Notes: generated by a model not told the origin, from the sequence alone. DNA of 64,000 nt from Vanessa cardui (GCF_905220365.1 NC_061138.1:3038001-3102000); one strand, 5' to 3'; positions 34,801 to 46,744 are shown, numbered from the stretch's first letter. Program-made: numbers and translations.

Positions 34801-37800
34801 ATGTGTTATAAATTTTGTCTCTGTTTTTTTTTTTAATAATAGAAGCAATAATTTCTAAACGCTTTGTTTTTTTTTCAATTATTTCTGAACGCGTCGTTTT
34901 TAAGTAATTATACCTCGTGTGCGTACTATAATGACTTCGAAAATTACTACTGGAGTCAAAATACATCAGAAAGACTTCATCATATAATTTACTCAATGGA
35001 AAATGTCTTTCTGATGACGTACTGATAGATGTCCATTATGATGCACAATTTTTTTATAGCACAATAGCACATACTGGGCATATTTCAGTACACTTTTTTT
35101 TAAATAGAAATTCAAAAATTGTGTTGTCATCATAGTGGATATTACTGATAGACATCACAGTACGCGTCCGTTATTAAGGTGACAAATTCTCACTCAAAAA
35201 TAAATCCTTGTAATACAATTGTTAACTTTGAATATTTCCGGATATGTATCTGCCGTGAATCAGGAAAGCGGTATATATGATTATATTAATACATATGTAT
35301 GTTTACATTTGTAGGAATTATTAATAGTGGTACCTGGTTTATAGAAATTTGATTTCTAATAGATATATTTGGGTACTTGTGTTTTCTTTCCTCATTTATT
35401 GAGTTGTGATAAGACTGATTTTCTACAAAGTAAAGTAACAAACTGTAAGTGCCCTGCTAGGCCGAGGCTCTCCTTCCTTACGAGGATAAGGCTTGGAGCT
35501 GATTCCACCACACTGCTATACACATGTGTCAGTTTTTCTTTAAATTAGAGACATGCATGTTTCTTCACGATGTTTTCCGTCACTATTGAACACGGAACAC
35601 AATTGAGACAAATGTTAATTCAGTGATGCTTGCCTGGGTGTGAACCCACAATTGTCGGTTAAGTTACACGCGTTCTAACTACCGAGATGGCCCACTCTCG
35701 GCTCTTAATGGCTTATATTTGGTGGAAGTATTTGTACTGGGTAGTAAAGTAAAAGTAAAGTAACAGCCTGTAAATTTCCCACCGCTGGGCTAAGGCCTTT
35801 CCTTTTGAGGAGAAGGCTTGGAACAAATTCCACTATGCTGAAATGCACATGCAGGTTTCCTCACGATGTTTTCCTTCACCGCCGAGCACGAGATGGATAA
35901 TGATAAACACAATTAAGCACATATATATAGTGGTGTTTGAACCGTTCTTACCACTGTACTGACTGCTATAATAGTATTCAACGCATTAATAGCAGTTTAG
36001 ATATTTGATAGATGATTCGTTTCAGATGCAAGCTCACGACGCAGCGATGGCTCGTCTGTGCCAGCTCGTGAGTCGATACACATTCCAGCACAAGTATGGA
36101 CTACTTCTGCCGGAGTATGAGGGCAGTGAACTTGAGTACAGGAAAATATTGACTGCTCATGCATGTAAGTTTTTTTTTAAAGTATTTAAATAAACCAACA
36201 AATCATTGTGTTAAATTCACACACACACACACAAAATACAATTTATATTTAAGTGATTTTTGAAGTGACAAATTATGTATTTTATTTTAAAAAAGCAGGC
36301 TTTTCGATCATATTTTAAGTAAATATGCTCAGTATTAATATTCATTAACACACCTACCTCTGGTGATATGTACAAAATCAAAAACAAATCAAAATATACT
36401 TTATTCAAGTGGGCAAGGACAAGCACTTTTAAATCGTCATTTAACAATTAAGTGAAGCTACCACCGGTTCGGAAAGTAGATTCTACCGAGAAGAACCGGC
36501 AAGAAACTCAGTAGTTACTCTTTTTCAACATTTAAATTACATAATAAACTTTCAATATAAATAAGAATATTGGACTAAAATCCGGTACATTTTTACAATT
36601 AGCACACTTACAAATTTATTTTTTTCTAATGAGAAGATATAGTTACCATACCTTAGTTTCTAATACAATTCTATGTTTTTCCAGTTAACAGAGGCTTCAT
36701 GACGGCAGCTGGTCAGCCAGACCAGTCGAGATCAGCTCGACTTTTCCTCAAAGACGCGGCCAGTGGACGCTTACACTGGGAACAGTTACCCCCCGGATAC
36801 GAACCGGCCCCTGTGGATGAGCTGATTGAAGAGAAGAAAAATGAGACCAGGAAACCGACTCCCAGGGAGGCAAGAGCTGTCGAGGTAAGCAGTGTGTCAC
36901 AGATTACAGTTAACATGTATTTTATTATGTTTATCCTCCATTAATTAAAAAGTATTTTATATATATATTGTGTAAATATTTAGAAAAACTAAAAAAAGTT
37001 ATCATACTGAAATAAAATTTTTAGGCATAAAGTTTAATTCTTCTATCTAAGCCCTTTTTTTGGTTTTCTTTATTTTTATTTAATCTGTCTTTAAGAGTTT
37101 ACCGTTACCTTTTCTGTTGCAATTGGGGACGCATTTACTAAGCTTAACAGAAAATGTCTGTTAAATTACTGTAACCTCAACAGTTAGGCTTTTCTCCGAT
37201 AATGTGTCACCTCATAGTTTTATTAGTTTAAGACGAAACTGGAGTCCGTCGGGGAAGAGTTATCTAAGTCTCATTATTTAAGATTTTTCAATATAAGAAA
37301 ATGAACCAAGCTCTCTGATGGTTAGTATTAAATGTGCACCAACTCTAGCTTTTTCTGGCTAGGGAAATATGTCTCCAATATTTCTTTGCGACCTTTTTTA
37401 TATAAGCCAGTGCGTTGCTATAGCAACAGCCTGTAAATTCCCACTGATGGCCTAAAGGCCTCCTCTCCTCCTCTCTCGAGAAGGTTTGGAACATATTCCA
37501 ATGCGGGTTGGTGGAATGCACATGAGGCAGAATTTCTATGAAATTTGTCACATGCAGGTTTCCTCACGATGTTTTCCTTCACCGCTGAGCACGAGATGAA
37601 TTATAAAGACAAATTAAGCACATGAATCAGCGGTGCTTGCCTGGGTTTGAATTCGCAATCATCGGTTAAGATGCGCGCGTTCTGACCACTGGGCCATCTC
37701 GACTCCCGTTGCTATAGCTATTCGCAATGTCAATCCAATTCATTGTCATCAAAGATAATTTTGCCAAAATTGCTGAGATCCGATATTATCACGAAAACCA

Positions 37801-40800
37801 CTGAACTTATTCGCGTTTCGTATTATTTTCCAGTACGTGATATCATAATATTTTCGTAATCCTTTAAAACTTTAGTTGCATCAAGTCACTATGTTTTTTA
37901 TAGGTAAATACTGCCTTGTCATCTCTAATACCTCTCTTTTGTGAACCTAAAAAGGTTTTCACTCTCATAAATCTGCATTTGTGTTGTTCTTGTAGAAATA
38001 ATTTTATGCAGCTTTGAGTTATTTAGACGAGTCTGTAAGATGAGAAAAGATAAGTGTTTTAAGTTGTTTAAATAAGTCTGTAATACATGGTAACATATAA
38101 GAAATCGACATGTTTATTTGAACTAATTAGATATAAAATCTTGACCATATCGCCGGTTGAGATTCTTGGCAAACATCACGATTTATATCTTGTACGCTTT
38201 TGTGTTTATCATCCGTTTCATTCGGGATGATTAAGATATAAACATTAGAGAACCATATATATAATATATGATAGGATAAAATAATATAATATATGTCTAT
38301 GTCCATATAAGATGTCTGTAGTTTCTGCTTCGAGTAACAGCGTAATTATGTCCCATTGGTTAGAGTCGAGATGGCCCAGTGGTTAGAACGCGTGCATCTT
38401 AACCGATGATTGCGGGTTCAAACCCAGGCAAGCACCGCTGTTTCATGTGCTTAATTTGTCTTAACAATCCATCTCGTGCTCAGCGGTGAAGGAAAACATC
38501 GTGAGGAAACCTGCATGTGACAAATTTCATAGAAATTCTGCCACATGTGTATTCCACCAACCCGCATTGGAACAGCGTGGTGGAATATGTTCCAAACCTT
38601 CTCCTCAAAGGGAGAGGAGGCCTTTAGCCAAGCAGTGGGAATTTACAGGCTGTTGTTGTTGTTGTTGTATGTCCCATTTTGGGCTCATCTGTAGACGAAA
38701 ATGCTTGGACTTTATTTACCGTGCTGCTGCACTTTGTGTTGTTATATTTATTTACTGCCGAACTTGCCAGGCTTTTGTGCGTACATATTTTCCTTCACAA
38801 CCGAGTACGAAATTTAATATTCTAAACAATTTTTGGACCGTGTTGTGCAGGAATGTACCAACCCATAGCACTAAAAAATTTTGGTTACATTTTATGGTAA
38901 AAATCACAGTAGGTGTGGTTGTCAGGTGTTTGGCATAAAAACCCTGTTTCTGTGGAGTTCAAGCTTGCTCTATACCATATTCATGAAATTTGATTAAGTG
39001 GTTTATATGTGAAAAGCACAGAGTTACTTTCGCATTTACAATATTCGTATATATGAAAATTCAATGGCGTACTAGCCCAGCTGTCGTCCGATCTTCAGAT
39101 GTTTGTGTAGCTCTCTATTCTCTGTGTCATCGATGCTCTGTCTTCGTCCATTGCTGTTGTTAAAACGTTTTTTAGAAATAAATCACGCGATTGAGGTTTT
39201 TAGCGCAAGACTTTATTAAAGAAAGTGCTCATCAACACCCACTTAAAACATTTCATCAAACAATTTTATTACGTAGTTTATCAAAGGCAATGTATTATTT
39301 GAAGATGTAGAACAACCTTGGTTTATTTTAACACAGTATTGAGGGATCTGTTTTAAATTGTTATGTTTTTTGTTTTAGGGTTGGATGAATAAGTCCAAGG
39401 AAATCGACAATACGTTCTTCGCTATGCAGAAAGGCGGCGCGCACGTGAAAGGGAAACCGATTTTGGGGTATGTATAAGAATAACCTTTTTTGGAATGTAA
39501 TTTGTGATAGTTTTTTGTACAACACATTTTAAGCTTAAGCTTATAAGGGTAACTCCCTTATAAGCTTAAGCTTATGTTAATATGTACAGATGCAGACACA
39601 AATGTCACGTCGTAATGTGCGCGCACCTGCATACATATTCATGGACTCGACAAGAGTGACGAAACAGTCACCGTGACAAAAGTTACCAGTGCGCGCTAGT
39701 TCTTAAGCATTTAATTTAAAGAATGGAAGATTCCGGATTTTCCTTGAAACCGTATCGAATAAATCAATTTACTTAAAGATACGTGGACTTCTTTACTGGA
39801 TGGATACATTGTAACATGTATAAGTCATTTATTGTGTAGTACGCGTCAATAATAAATCCATTAAGGGTGTTTGTAACGTTCAATGAGGATCAAAGTCTGC
39901 ACCCATCGTTCCCGAGTAAGGAAACTACAGCCGAAGCTCAATCTCTCGAGATGAAAATGCGTTCGTACTGGTTTTTGAGAAAACTCTGATGGTCTCGGTC
40001 GGCATTCCTTTAACGTCCCTTTCGAGTTGCATAAAGATGTCGCTTACCTTTATATTTTAAACTGATTTTGAAAAATTTTAAACGCCCTTTACTGTAGTTC
40101 CTGACCTTCGATGATATTTCTTCGAGCATGGGACATGTTTTGGAGCAGTTTTGTAATTGCCTTTTAATGCTTCATTGTTAATTTGCTTTCTGCCATAAAG
40201 TAAAAAAAAAAAAATTAGCGAGAAACCGTGACCCGTGTCTTTTCGAACTGTTTTAATTTTCGTTAAATTCAGAAACTGCATTTTTAGTTTTTATCACAAT
40301 ATATCTCCTCTTTAAGCACGTCATCTAAATCAGAAGGCAAAATCATGATCATATGACAAAGGTCTTTAGTTTATCAATTGTTGAAAAAATTACATACGTT
40401 ATTTTTGTATAATATATATTAAATTAATAGTCGCTCGTGGCTAGGATCGCTTTAAGGTTGTTGGTAATCATATGTCAGGCAAAAAAGCAACCTATGTCCT
40501 TCCTCAGAGTGTAAATTTCCTTCATACCAAATTTCATCAAATTCGGTTCAGCGGGGTCGTCGAGGCCTATCAAAATCGAAAGATAAAATAATTTTGAAAA
40601 GAAAAGCTCGTATGGTAAAAACCATTTTAGCGGTGGGTTTGGCGTGTACGGTTTTTCAAAAATGTTAAAAAAAACAGTTACTTGGGCATTCTCGAGCGCG
40701 TCAGATATTCATACTACGTATGCCCCAAGCGCCTCTGATAACAACGGTATACTAATCTGCCGGTTTGCGTGGTGGGGGTAGGCATATAAAGTAGTCAAAA

Positions 40801-43527
40801 TTGCAAAAAAAAAAAAAATTACTCGAGCGCGTCAGATTTTCAGAAGGGGTGTTAAGTAGGCCACAAGGAAACTCCCTTTAAAAAAACTGACAATTTCGGC
40901 GTGACGATAGGTTACGATGAATTTTTGAAAATGTAAAAAAAAAAGTTTTTTTGAAATACTCGAGCGCGTCAGATTTTCATAGGGGAGGTTTATCTCGGTA
41001 TCCTGAAAGCATATTTTCTTAATCTGACAAAAATGTTGGTGGGTTCTCTTAATCTGACCGAAAAAGGTTTTTTGGTTTCTTTTTTTTCCTTTCTTTCTCC
41101 TCTTTTCTCTCAATTCCCTCTTTTTTGCTTCAATTCTTCACTTCGTTTTGCTTACGGTACGTCCGAAAAACAATTTGAGGATCAACAGGCTATTGAATAA
41201 TATAAATACATGAAACTGTACATGTTAATAATACTTTTGTATACAGATACGCGTAACTTTTTCCGAGTTCACGAAAATTGTCGAGAAGCATTAGAAAAAA
41301 AAAAATTTTGTGATATAATAAAAGTCACATAATTTAATCATCGTTATTTCATATCAATATTTTTTTAACGCCCTCAGTTTTCGAGATATACTCAAAAAAC
41401 CGGGAGTTTGAGTTTTTATGATGCTTCAAGTCAAAAAGTTTTTACTTTGGACAAAAATGTAAAGAGACCTTTTTTGTGTAAAATAAAATTACCTTTTTTG
41501 TTTATTTAAACTTTTTTTTTTGCAAAATGTATTATTCGCGACTTATATGCCGCAACGCGTTTTTCGGAAGACGAAATGGCTCCTCCACACTTCCGGTCAT
41601 GCGGAAACCGGCAGATTTTGTATTTTTAGTAAGTTTTAGATTATATTCTTCAAAATAAAAAAAATAAAAATCGCGCTCGAGAATGCCGGATTAACGTTTT
41701 TTTTTTTACAAGTTCGCGACCCTATAACTCGGCGGCGTCAAGGACTTATCGTCAGATTAGTTAAATTTAGTCTTAAAACACTAAAATCAACCCCCAATAT
41801 CTTAATCTGACGCGCTCGAGTATTTCTTCCTTTCTTTTTCTCTTTTTTTCTAATTTTTTTTTTTACTAATCTGGTCGTCTATCCTAGGCGCGCGTCACTA
41901 CATATAGAGCTAATACTTTACAAGGTTGTTCTATTAGGTCTAAGGTATCTCTCATATCTTAAACTGCCACGCTCGATGATTACCGAAAATTGCCGTATTC
42001 GCCTCCCTAACTACGACAGACATACAGAGTTCATTTAAAATTTATAATATTAATATATCATCATCCTGCTGCCCTTATCCCAATTTTATTTAGGGTCGGC
42101 GCAGCATGTCTCCTCCTTCCATACTTCTCTGTCAGACGTCATCTCACAAGTAACATTCTTTCTGACCATATCGTCTTTCACACAATCCATCCATCGTTTT
42201 CTTGGTCGTCCTCTATCCTTAATATCCATCCACACCCATGCCAAAGACCTTCCTCTCAATATGTTCCCCATTCCTCCGCATTACATGCCCATACCATGAT
42301 AGCCGCCTTCCACTTAACTTCTCGGCTATCGGTGTCACTTTCAAACTTCCTCTTATGTACTCATTCCTTACTCTATCCATTCGCGTAACACCACACATTC
42401 CTCTCAGCATTCTCATCTCCGCAACATCCAATTGTCTTTCAGTCATCCCTTTTGTAGCCCAACACTCTTATAATATTAATATATATTATATATATGTTAT
42501 AATAACCTACATTTACCCATACAATCTTCACATCCAAACATAAGACGGTGCACACATTATTGCGTCCGTATTTACTTTAAGAGCAATTTTCATGCTCGTT
42601 AACTCCCGGACTACTCGTAAAGCAGTTAAATTTTATGAATTAACGCTTGGCCTCGGTCCAGGGTGACTATTTCGTCTCCGGGAAGTTTATTTAGGTTTCC
42701 CTTAACTAAAATTGATAATTTTCGGACGCTATCTCTTTCATCTTAGTTGTGGAAATGTTCTCGTGAATCATGTTGATGTTTTGCAAGTGTTGATTATTTT
42801 TTTCTGATTTGACATTTGTAATTATTATATTAACTATTGGAAAATAATTAATAATAATAACCTGGGTGCCTTCAAACGTGTGAAGAGGCATCTTGCGGGC
42901 CGGCATGGCGAGGGTGACTAGTGCAGCTCATTCTTGCTGTGCGTACTAGTCATCTTCGCGTTTGGATTCCATTTCCACTTACCATCAGGTGGAGTGGAGT
43001 CATATGCCTAACCGGATATTATATATATAAAAAAATGATTATTTATTAATTATTTTCAATGTGTTCTAATTGTAATCAAACAATAATATATCTTTATTTG
43101 AAAAATATAAGCAAATTCGCTTACATATACACATTGAATATTTTTTTCAATATTCTTAATAATTTAATTAAAATATACAACTTAAATAGTATAAGGACAA
43201 ATGAAATAATATTTAGTACAAATAAAATTAAAAATTTATAAAATAAATAATATGATGTTCGCTTTCAGAACTTATATATGAACTCTTTTGAGACAATATA
43301 CACCTTAAAAAAAAAACAAACACTTATATTATTATTTTAATGTTTATTATAAAATAAATTTAATTATAGTACACAAATATATTTAATTATATTTTTTTCT
43401 TTTTAGTGTGACAGCGCCAACAGACAAGCCGATCGTTGGAAAACCCTGGAAACTCGAAAAGAAACATGCAAATAAAAATAAAAGAGAAAAGTTGAGAAGA
43501 GTCTACGCTCATTTAGACGAACATTAA
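31818..43527 (+). CDS. Lsg1: Large subunit GTPase 1 (Lsg1/Ns3)
   Basis: Cytoplasmic GTPase that releases the export adaptor Nmd3 from the pre-60S ribosomal subunit. Ten exons: 31818-31913, 32101-32324, 32406-32627, 32870-32990, 33218-33808, 34514-34666, 36026-36164, 36685-36884, 39379-39467, 43407-43527. All junctions keep frame; the product is 651 aa, close to human LSG1. The GTPase motifs are in the circularly permuted order of the YlqF/YawG family: G4 NKAD (201-204), G5 SAA (229-231), an acidic insert (about 238-380), G1 GYPNVGKSS (400-408), G2 PGHTRHIQ (425-432), G3 DCPGL (444-448). The N-terminus is basic (MGKKNKESLGRALIKDRFAK), as is the C-terminus (KKHANKNKREKLRRVYAHLDEH is split at the tail). 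Introns 5 to 9 are swollen by SINEs, LINE tails and a 3.9-kb repeat-filled last intron. Confidence 0.97.
34213..34400 (-). mobile_element. GC-rich retroelement fragment, second copy
   Basis: This is the reverse complement of the 9112-9357 family: CGCACTTCCCCCACGTGGAT, GTACCCACTAAAAACCACCT, GTACCCTCTCT and CGCATGCTACCATGG. It lies antisense in Lsg1 intron 5. A run of ten or more G at about 34275-34285 interrupts it. Confidence 0.6.
34667..34786 (+). repeat. Three exact 40-bp tandem repeats starting at the Lsg1 exon 6 splice donor
   Basis: The unit begins GTATGTCCTACTGATATGCA and is repeated three times without a visible change. The first base of the first unit is the first base of intron 6 (exon ends 34666, CAG|GTATGT). 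Each later unit therefore presents another ATG|GTATGT donor-like sequence, at 34707 and 34747. Confidence 0.95.
35457..35945 (-). mobile_element. Two diverged SINE copies in antisense, Lsg1 intron 6
   Basis: The first (about 35457-35700) has CTTCACGATGTTTTCCGTCA and ends in CTACCGAGATGGCCCACTCT. The second (about 35760-35945) starts CAGCCTGTAAATTTCCCACC and has TTTCCTCACGATGTTTTCCT. Both are antisense Metulj-like copies, decayed. Confidence 0.75.
36375..36540 (-). mobile_element. Jockey-type LINE 3' tail in Lsg1 intron 7
   Basis: In antisense orientation it has AAATACTTTATTCAAGTGG-like sequence, CTACCACCGGTTCGGAAAGT, AGATTCTACCGAGAAGAACC and GGCAAGAAACTCAGTAGTTA. This is the reverse complement of the tail following the RT remnant at 45678-46505. 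Confidence 0.8.
37424..37706 (-). mobile_element. tRNA-derived SINE in antisense, Lsg1 intron 8
   Basis: Reading minus to plus it runs from the tRNA-like head (ending CATCTCGACTCC on the plus strand near 37706) to the body and CAGCCTGTAAATTCCCACTG near 37432. It is nearly full length. Confidence 0.85.
38358..38667 (+). mobile_element. Full-length tRNA-derived SINE with target-site duplication
   Basis: The tRNA-like head has GATGGCCCAGTGGTTAGAAC and GCGGGTTCAAACCC, the body has AACATCGTGAGGAAACCTGC, and the end is (TTG)n. It is flanked by an exact 11-bp duplication TATGTCCCATT at 38347-38357 and 38668-38678, which proves retroposition. It is the best-preserved copy in the window, in Lsg1 intron 8, sense to the gene. 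Confidence 0.93.
39530..39574. repeat. Perfect 20-bp palindrome with 5-base loop
   Basis: TAAGCTTAAGCTTATAAGGG at 39530-39549 is followed by TAACT and then its exact reverse complement at 39555-39574. It lies at the start of Lsg1 intron 9 and would form a stable hairpin in the pre-mRNA. Confidence 0.95.
40600..41960. repeat. Repeat array with CTCGAGCGCGTCAGAT motif in both orientations
   Basis: CTCGAGCGCGTCAGAT occurs at 40691, 40822 and 40959 (spacings 131 and 137). It appears inverted as ATCTGACGCGCTCGAG at 41805-41820, and partly at about 41672-41681 (CGCGCTCGAG) and 41970 (CACGCTCGA). Poly(A) or poly(T) runs precede each copy. It is possibly a fold-back or satellite-like mobile element filling Lsg1 intron 9. 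No known family was recognised. Confidence 0.6.
42058..42465 (-). pseudogene. LINE reverse-transcriptase 3' remnant
   Basis: On the minus strand the first frame reads CWATKGMTERQLDVAEMRML and RRLSWYGHVMRRNGEHIERK. After a frame shift near 42225 it continues as GRPRKRWMDCVKDDMVRKNV and CCADPK, then stop. RRLxWYGHVMRR and GRPxKRWxDCVKDDM are typical C-terminal blocks of insect non-LTR retrotransposon polyproteins. It is antisense in Lsg1 intron 9, 5'-truncated and frameshifted. Confidence 0.85.
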
Positions 43528-43556
43528 CCACAGATTTAATATTTTAAAATACAGAT

Positions 43557-43613
43557 AATAAATGTGTAGCATTAATTTATAAATGTGAGAAACAAATGTC
43601 GGTATTTAATAAA
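43557..43613 (+). promoter_or_regulatory. Poly(A) signals of Lsg1
   Basis: AATAAA occurs at 43557-43562, 30 bases after the stop, and again at 43608-43613. The second is followed by a TTTGTT-rich stretch and is the more likely signal. Confidence 0.65.
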
Positions 43614-43667
43614 CTTTGTTACATTCAAAACGATTTTAATTTATTTTATACTGAAGTAAAGAAGAGC

Positions 43668-43931
43668 CGAAATAACCCGTGTAAGAAGAGATAGCTGGTT
43701 AGACCGCGTAAAGATTAACCGATGATTGCGGGTTCAAACTCATCTCGTGTTCGGTGGTGAAGGAAAACATCGTGAGGAAACCTGCATGTGTATAATTACA
43801 ACAAAATTATGTCCTGTGAATCCACCAACTCGCATTGAAGCAGCGTGGTAGAATATGCTTCAAACATTCTCCTTAAGGGAGATGACTTAGCCCAGCAGTG
43901 GGAAATTACATGCTGTTGTTGTTGTTGTTTG
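43668..43931 (+). mobile_element. Diverged tRNA-derived SINE downstream of Lsg1
   Basis: It retains GATGATTGCGGGTTCAAACT, AAAACATCGTGAGGAAACCT and a (TTG)n end, but lacks part of the region between the head and body. Confidence 0.8.
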
Positions 43932-44504
43932 TTATACTGAAATTGTTTTAAAGATGAGAAATTTCAACAGCTGTTTAGAATGAATGTTTCTTTGTAAATA
44001 CTCTAAAGTTTACGAGGCGTAGATAAATCGAAGCACTTTGTGTCTCTCATTTCCTAAAAATCGAGTTAGTGAGAAATTATCGAATTAATACGTCATTCAT
44101 TTATTCGTTCCGATGTAGCATTTTATATCTCGATAATCGGCTCTAATTCTCTTAACGAATTGTTAATTTATCGAAATCGAATAAAAACGGAATCGTTGCT
44201 GTCAGTCGCTTTCCTATTCGAAGCAGGAAAAGAGTTATACAAATGTTAGATTTACGTATTTCATACGCTTTGCTAATAACTCAGCTATATTGTGCTCTAC
44301 TACAGTGCTTTACAACAGGATCCCAGAAAGCATTCAAACGCCTCTGCTGCCAAATTTAAAAAAAATATGTAAACTTGTGTGCAAAAGGTTACTATACAAT
44401 TAATGAGTTTATGATCGATAGCACACCTTGGGAATGAAACGATCGGCTCCTAGCTATTTTATCTCATATTAAATTGTTTATATAATATATGAGACAAAAA
44501 AAAA

Positions 44505-44600
44505 AACCGCTGAGTAACTTTCGCCGGTTCTTCTCAGGTCAGGGTATTTATTTTTCCGAATCGGTGGTAGTGTTTCAATTGACCATCAATAAGAAAGTGT
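44505..44600 (+). mobile_element. Jockey-type LINE tail fragment
   Basis: CGCTGAGTAACTTTCGCCGG, TTCTTCTCAGG and CCGAATCGGTGGTAGTG correspond to the 3' tail of the LINE at 45678-46505. It is decayed. Confidence 0.6.
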
Positions 44601-44891
44601 AATGCAGTTCTTGAATAATATATCTTTCTTTACAATGTACCATCTACACTCACCTACATACTTCCAGTTTCATTTAACTTCGAAAATTCCGATAATGATT
44701 TGCTCTCGACCAATTATATCGCGTCAATTTGCTGTTTATTTTTTTTTTTGTTTGTGATGGAATAAAAGAAACTAACACAACGTCTATTTACGGATCCCTC
44801 GAAGTTGGATCTAATATATCGGAAAATATCAACAATATAATTGTCTTCTTCCAAGTCCATGTTAGCTGCACCAGAAGAATGTATGAGAGAT

Positions 44892-45060
44892 TCATTTGGT
44901 GTATGATGTATCCTCCTCGTCGCTTTCGTCCGCCGGAGTTGAGTTATCACATGTTTGGCCACTATTCGAACATTTCAAGCCAGTTTTTCGGCAACCGTAG
45001 GCAGCTCCGCATTTCGTTTTGCATTTGCAAGATATTATTTCCAGCAAAATTTGCGTGAGA
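44892..45060 (-). pseudogene. Cys-rich C-terminal protein remnant, probably transposon-derived
   Basis: Minus-strand frame ending at TGA 44892-44894. It reads LTQILLEIISCKCKTKCG, AAYGCRKTGLKCSNSGQTC and DNSTPADESDEED. The CxCxxxC...CRKxGLKC...C arrangement is one I recall at the C-terminus of many unnamed insect proteins that look mobile-element-borne; that origin is an inference. No start or upstream part was found. Confidence 0.5.
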
Positions 45061-45677
45061 GCTTTTAATATTAGAAAATTATTGAGTTACTTTACAAAAA
45101 ATGTGGTTTTTTTTACTTAAATATATCGGAAAATATCAACAATAGGGGCAAAAGTTTGGTGTGAAAAAGGTCTGAAATTTTGTTCTCTACAAAAAAGATT
45201 TTTTCGGTTTTAACGTAAAACTTACCGTTTCCTAGATATATGCAAAAAAACGGTTTTCAAGATGGCGGCTAACGCTCGCAGTATACCCTCTGTCTCCGTC
45301 TGTCTCAATAAAAAAATGACGTAAAAGGATTTTATGCAGAGCGGACCAATTTTTGATGCTAGAATTCCAGGACTATTTTAAAACATTCTAAAGAAGGCAA
45401 TCTGCTCCTTCTATGCAGAAATAACTCACACCTCACTTTTGTGGACATAGCAACGTTACAAAAAACATACATACACATAAAGAACATACATTATTAACAA
45501 ATAATTTATTTATATATCTAAACCATGACGAGGAATAGCGGGCCTGCCGGGATCTGGGGGCCGTGGCTTGCGTGAGTGCTGCATAAGAGGACATTGTCCA
45601 TAATCCCCTAATGTTAGCAAGCAAAATTAGAATATATCTTTAAATGGTGACCGTTTTGAAGTAGCTGATACTACGGT

Positions 45678-46505
45678 GTTTTAGGAATAGAATTGGATTC
45701 CAGACTTCAGTGGACTTCTCATTTATCATCCCTAAAAGGAAGACTCAGCTCCGCAACATACGCGGTTAGAAAAGTTAGACAACTAACTGATATTGATACC
45801 GCTCGTTTAGTTTATTTTGGTTATTTTCACAGTATTATGTCATATGGCATATTACTTTGGGGTAATGCTACAGATATTGAATCTGTCTTTATTTTACAAA
45901 AGAGAGCCATCCGGTTTATTTATAATCTTGGAGCTAGAGACTCTCTTCGGGATGTTTTTAACAAAGTGGGAATACTCACTGTTGCGTCGCAATATATTTA
46001 CAACAATATTATGTATATTCACAGTAACATTGATCACTTTGATAAAATCAGTGATAATCATTGTATGTGCACTAGGAGTAAGGATAAGCTTATAACGCCA
46101 AGTTTCCGACTCCGCAAAGTCAATAAATCCTTCTTGGGGCAAGGTATCCGTTTGTATAATAAAATTCCGCAAAATTTTTTAACTTTGCCGTTTAGTAAAT
46201 TCAAATCGTTTGTAAAAAATACATTGGTAGTAAAAGCATATTATTCGATACAAGATTTTATAGATGATAAAAAAGCGTGGAGTTAATACCTGTTGACTTC
46301 CAAGCAGGATACATTAATTGAAATAATTGTATTTAATTAACATGACGTATTTTTTAAATGTTAAAAAAGAGTAACTACTGAATTTCTTGCCGGTTCTTCT
46401 CGGTAGAATCTACTTTCCGAACCGGTGGTAGCTTCACTTAATTGTAAAATGACGATTCAAAAGAGCTTATAAAAGCCTACTTGAATAAAGTTTATTTTGA
46501 TTTTG
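45678..46505 (+). mobile_element. 5'-truncated Jockey-type LINE: reverse-transcriptase C-terminus and 3' tail
   Basis: An open frame to 46286 begins VLGIELDSRLQWTSHLSSLK and includes ARLVYFGYFHSIMSYGILLW, ILQKRAIRFIYNLG and LYNKIPQNFL. This is the thumb and C-terminal region of Jockey-clade non-LTR polymerases. The roughly 200 codons are uninterrupted and end at TAA 46284-46286. The 3' tail (about 46370-46505) contains TTGCCGGTTCTTCTCGGTAG, AATCTACTTTCCGAACCGGT and ACTTGAATAAAGTTTATTTT. The endonuclease and most of the RT are missing, as expected from incomplete reverse transcription. Solo tails of this family occur elsewhere in the window. Confidence 0.88.
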
Positions 46506-46657
46506 AATCGCCACGATGCTGCCCGTCATCGGCCTGTGGCATTTCCATTTTACCGCCATCAGTCGGTCGCCAGAGCATCGTTTGCTACTCGGCAGGATGC
46601 ACTACGGACAGGTGAGGTTGACTTGAGGCGCTAAGATATAGTGTACGCCCCCTTACC

Positions 46658-46716
46658 TCCCCTGCGTCCCTTCCATCCCCTGCGCCCCTTCCATCCCCTG
46701 CGGCCCCTTCCATCCC
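46658..46716 (+). repeat. C-rich minisatellite, about three 19-bp units
   Basis: Units of the form CCCTGCGTCCCTTCCATC, CCCTGCGCCCCTTCCATC and CCCTGCGGCCCCTTCCATC occur in tandem. It lies just beside the 5S-like sequence. Confidence 0.8.
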
Positions 46717-46744
46717 TTTTCACCCCCTTACATCGCAAAAGTAA

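Noticed and set aside
38486..38938. 150-codon frame across 38.5-38.9 kb
   Set aside because: It reads through the SINE body and its (TTG)n end as a Cys run; it is a chance frame in a retroposon with proven target duplication.
44729..45058. 109-codon plus-strand frame MLFIFFFVCDGIKETNTTSI
   Set aside because: The opposite strand carries the meaningful Cys-rich frame; this one is hydrophobic filler in its complement.
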